A stretch of DNA of 64,000 nucleotides from the NCBI GenBank assembly GCA_022925895.1, contig JAKSYS010000120.1, positions 50,006-114,005 on the forward strand, in the 5' to 3' direction. A program made the position numbers and the translations under genes. The DNA is from Fragilaria crotonensis (Eukaryota > Bacillariophyta > Fragilariophyceae > Fragilariales > Fragilariaceae). How positions within the stretch are numbered: the stretch's first letter is position 1; each line of letters begins with the position of its first letter. The notes below the pieces were generated by a model, which was not told where the DNA came from, did not search any database, and saw nothing but the letters and a program-made list of their open reading frames with translations. Positions 60,733 through 64,000 of the stretch are shown here, one piece after another.

Positions 60733-63504
60733 TCAAGTAAGTTCTTTCTCCTGAGGAGTCGCCGAGTATTCTGGGTGAGTGTTCCGGTAAACGTTGACGG
60801 CTCCAACTTTTCTCACCCGTCCGTCGAAGTTGGCATTAGGCGCTCCGGATCCCACCATAGTGCCATCGGCTGAAATCGAAGTAGAGAATCCAAAGGTTTC
60901 TCCGCTCGTAGAACCCTCAATAGTATTTTCAACTTGCCTCCATTCGTTCATCTCATCCAAAAAGTAAACTTTGACTTGGCCTGCATCACCACCAGAAGGA
61001 CCTCCAACTGCCAGAATCCCATCATCTGATAAATCGAGGCTTGTACCCAGAGATTCAGATCCGCGACCTAAGATGTCCTTCCCTAGCTGGATCCATTCGT
61101 CGACATCAAATTCGAACGCCTGCACCTTCCCCGAATTGAAACGACCGTCCTCCCCAGAGCTTCCAATGGCTCCAACCGCGAGTAGGTTGCCGTCTGCGTT
61201 GAGTGCAACTGAACTTCCAAAACTTTCAAATGAATTCATTCCGACGAGCGCCTTACCGCTACGAGTCCAGTGAGTGTCATTAAAATCAAAAACGTCAACA
61301 CGCCCGACTTCGACCCCAGAGTTGGTGGCTCCGATCGCAATGCGATTGCCGTCAGCTGAAATGGCAAGTGAGCTGCCGAATAATGTGTTGTTCGCATTGG
61401 GAGCAATATCAAACCCTCTTTGGACCCATTCGGACGCCACTTCGATATACACACGGACGACACCAGCAACAGCAGCGTCAGAGTGAGCGAAAGGTGCCCC
61501 GACGGCAATGATACGACCATCCTTAGAGATGGCTACTGCTTTTCCAAATCGTCCATCTTTCTCGCTATCTTTCCCCCGGATGTCATCGCCGATTTGTTGC
61601 CACGTTCCGTTGCCCATATCTTCGAAGACAGATATTCGTCCCGACTCGTTGGACCAGAAGGGAGATCCCACGATCAAGCGTCTGCCGTCTGTGGAAAGTG
61701 CTAGCGCCTCCCCCGCCTTGCCGGATCGTGCATCAAAGTTAAGCACAGATGTTTGCACCCATTCCCCATCATTGAAATCAAAGATTTGGACCTGCCCAAC
61801 GTCGTTGTCGGTAATACTTTTGTCAATTCCTGGTAATCCAACAGCAAACCGTAAGCCGCTTCCCGATAAAGAAAAGGAGGTCCCGAAAAAGAGGTTGTCG
61901 TCGCCAGGTGGTCCAGTCAATGGTGAACCCATCCTGACCCATCCGTCAGCTTGGCTAACGCTCGCAGCTGCCTGGGTTAGGCGAGTAGAGACGACAATAG
62001 CCGCAATGACACCAGCCAGGCATAGAACACCGAGGGCAACGGCCACCTGAATTCTGGTCCAACGTCGAAGCGCCACTTTCCGTTCCTCTTCAGTCATGTC
62101 GTTTTCATCGTTCACAACTTCCCCAGTAACAACGACGCCCTCATTGAATGTACCACTACGCGCAAGTACGGCGTCGATACCAGTATTTGCAATTTGTATT
62201 TCTGGGGAATCCGTTCCAACTTCTTCGTCGTGACAGGTGACTTGATCTGGAACACTGTGATCAGTCATGTCCGACATTTGACGTCCCGTGGCGTTCGGCC
62301 CAGGCACGAAATAAGCACCCGGCGGCTGCAAGGCCAGGCCAGTATGAGCAATCAGATCTGCATTGTCTTCGTCGCCTTCGTCCAATATCAAGTCACCTTG
62401 ATGTCGAGTCCCAAAGACCGGCGTGGCAGCCATTGGCTGCGGTGGCGAGTTCGAGTAACGAAATTGGTCTCCGTCAATTATCGCCAGGTCGCTTTTGCCG
62501 CTCGAGGAGTGATCCCCGCTCTTCGCACCCGACATACGGCTTGAATGTCGACGAATAAGGGCTGCTTTGTCGACTTCAGGAAGAGTCTTCTTCCCTTCCT
62601 TTTCATTCTGCTGGTCAATAGCAACATTGCCAGCCAGTGCTTGATCAATTGCTTCTTGATCACGCTCTTCTATTCCCTTCTCACGGCTGGCGATTATAGT
62701 CTCGGTATCATCCAGAGCTTTCTCAATGGAACTGTGATGAGTGAAAGCATCTTCTGAGACCACGGGCACTCCAAGAGCTATCATCAAAGGGGCCTCGTCG
62801 CAAGAATCATCATCAGTAGAAGTGCAATCGTCTCCGCCATCATCAATAGAGATGCATTCGTCTCCGCCATCATCAATAGAGGTGGATTCGTCTCCGCCAT
62901 CATCAAAGGCATCAAAAGCGTCATCAATCATAAGTGCACTGACGCTGGCGTGAGGAGATGTTATCAATGACGAGTCTGGAGAGGTTTCTGATGACGTGGC
63001 AATCGACGACTTTTCTGGAGAAACCAACAGCGTTTGGGTAGATTCGCTGTGAGGAAGGAGTTGCAGGTGGCAAGGCGGGCCAGCCTTGCTTTGTTTGCAA
63101 TCGTCGCCATCCTGCACATGTGATCGATGAGGCGACGACCGTCCGTTCATTTCTTCAGTGGATGGAAGATGACGTCGTTTAGTGCCCTGAACACCGAGAA
63201 CGAGGAAGACATCGGGCATAGAGTCGTCCCCCATTTCTTCTTGTGAAATGTGGATGGATTCTTCGTCCTCGTTGTACGGATCTCCTTGTCCATGTTTGTC
63301 GACTAGTTCATCAGCAGGAGAGGCATTTATATCGGTATTGACTCCCGCAGGTAGTATGGAAGATGATGCATCGCGAGTCTCATTATATTCTTCGCCATCG
63401 CTGTGGTTAGCATCGTGCAAAGATGCGAAGTCGGAAAATTGCTTTTCCTGGTGCTCATCTCCTTCTCGGTTGCCGAAGAACTCTGGGGGCTGGCGCTTCT
63501 CCAT
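60733..63504 (-). CDS. Type II membrane protein with FG-GAP-like propeller
   Basis: 923 residues in one open frame. Residues 1-480 are cytoplasmic, acidic and low complexity, with a thrice repeated module around SIDDGGDE (near residues 205-230). One transmembrane helix (about 482-505, VAVALGVLCLAGVIAAIVV) follows. The rest is extracytoplasmic and consists of about seven repeats of the form FG.S.ALS.DG..LAVGAP...G.V.VF.......W, i.e. an integrin-alpha/FG-GAP-like beta-propeller. Diatoms and other stramenopiles have many such proteins. Cell-surface adhesion or ligand binding is inferred. ATG at 63504. Convergent with MFAP1. Confidence 0.75.
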   Translation of the reverse strand: MEKRQPPEFFGNREGDEHQEKQFSDFASLHDANHSDGEEYNETRDASSSILPAGVNTDINASPADELVDKHGQGDPYNEDEESIHISQEEMGDDSMPDVFLVLGVQGTKRRHLPSTEEMNGRSSPHRSHVQDGDDCKQSKAGPPCHLQLLPHSESTQTLLVSPEKSSIATSSETSPDSSLITSPHASVSALMIDDAFDAFDDGGDESTSIDDGGDECISIDDGGDDCTSTDDDSCDEAPLMIALGVPVVSEDAFTHHSSIEKALDDTETIIASREKGIEERDQEAIDQALAGNVAIDQQNEKEGKKTLPEVDKAALIRRHSSRMSGAKSGDHSSSGKSDLAIIDGDQFRYSNSPPQPMAATPVFGTRHQGDLILDEGDEDNADLIAHTGLALQPPGAYFVPGPNATGRQMSDMTDHSVPDQVTCHDEEVGTDSPEIQIANTGIDAVLARSGTFNEGVVVTGEVVNDENDMTEEERKVALRRWTRIQVAVALGVLCLAGVIAAIVVSTRLTQAAASVSQADGWVRMGSPLTGPPGDDNLFFGTSFSLSGSGLRFAVGLPGIDKSITDNDVGQVQIFDFNDGEWVQTSVLNFDARSGKAGEALALSTDGRRLIVGSPFWSNESGRISVFEDMGNGTWQQIGDDIRGKDSEKDGRFGKAVAISKDGRIIAVGAPFAHSDAAVAGVVRVYIEVASEWVQRGFDIAPNANNTLFGSSLAISADGNRIAIGATNSGVEVGRVDVFDFNDTHWTRSGKALVGMNSFESFGSSVALNADGNLLAVGAIGSSGEDGRFNSGKVQAFEFDVDEWIQLGKDILGRGSESLGTSLDLSDDGILAVGGPSGGDAGQVKVYFLDEMNEWRQVENTIEGSTSGETFGFSTSISADGTMVGSGAPNANFDGRVRKVGAVNVYRNTHPEYSATPQEKELT

Positions 63505-64000
63505 TATGCAAATTACAATACGGGCTGTGATCAGGAAATGGGAGTTGTGTCCTTCGAAAGCTGTGTTAGCAGGTGGAAGAAGTGATATGTGGAAGTGCTC
63601 GATCGCAGCAACTTCAATGCAATGTTCTGCACTTCAGATTTCAGATATTCCTGGTGTACTACTAGCTACTCTGAGTACTCCGTACTTGTACTGTAGAAGT
63701 AAGTGAGTCCGGAATCTCAGTATTGCTCGAGGTGGGAATCCTATTCTCAATTGCAAAGAAGTGGGTTTCGAAAAAATGCTGATCGGAACTGTGACTGCGT
63801 CTAGTTGTTGGCGAGGTTATCGTTGATGCCTCCTTCTTTGCGACCCCCTTGTCTTTTTACCTTTTGCTTGCTCCTCAATGGCCTTTCAGAGATAAAAATA
63901 GTATGATTGTCCTCACAGCAAATCGAGTCAATCAGCTGCACAAGATAAGTGTTGTCTCCCTCCTTGACACAGACGGTCGTCTGCCTTGAAGTGCAACAAA
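63505..64000. other. Upstream region of the propeller gene
   Basis: No gene seen. GTAC words occur at 63655-63700. Confidence 0.4.

Overview
The window looks like nuclear DNA of a stramenopile, most likely a diatom. Support: protein-coding genes with few, short GT-AG introns (82, 93, 95 and 116 bp are the best cases), two Ty1/copia retrotransposons of the kind that dominate diatom genomes, a large secreted DUF1800-DUF1501 fusion protein, HMG-box and bHLH factors with stramenopile-like low-complexity tails, and no bacterial operon or Shine-Dalgarno organisation. The species cannot be fixed from the sequence.

Layout. 1-2.1 kb: diverged 230-bp tandem repeats, then a 5'-truncated non-LTR retroelement flanked by a 17-bp target duplication. 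2.9-6.7 kb: a calmodulin-type IQ-repeat protein (+). 7.8-15.5 kb: a very long minus-strand gene for a membrane-anchored DUF1800+DUF1501 protein, followed by a partial tandem duplicate of its 3' end. 17.9-19.2 kb: a multi-pass membrane protein (-). 19.2-23.6 kb: a complete 4.4-kb PiggyBac-like DNA transposon whose transposase carries a YqaJ-type exonuclease and a SAP domain between its second and third catalytic aspartates; this is the most unusual object in the window. 24.4-25.5 kb: a decayed repetitive ORF. 26.3-32.3 kb: bHLH factor, membrane-anchored armadillo-like protein, elongation factor 1B. 33.8-34.5 kb: a short element with 24-bp terminal inverted repeats. 35-40.8 kb: hypothetical genes, a ROK1/DDX52-type helicase, and a first HMG-box gene. 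43.9-50.0 kb: an older copia element (-), immediately followed by a second HMG-box gene. 52.9-59.0 kb: a very recent copia element (+) sitting 80 bp upstream of the start codon of the splicing factor MFAP1. 60.7-63.5 kb: a membrane protein with an FG-GAP-like propeller (-), tail to tail with MFAP1.

Two themes cross the window. First, many genes are broken by single-base indels, frequently at homopolymers, including genes expected to be essential (EF1B, ROK1/DDX52). This looks like residual consensus error and means that 'frameshifted' calls here should not be read as pseudogenes without re-sequencing. Second, three of the transposable elements lie 10-160 bp upstream of a host start codon, so they may have replaced or modified promoters. 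The palindromic word GTAC is also strikingly clustered in the host intergenic DNA.
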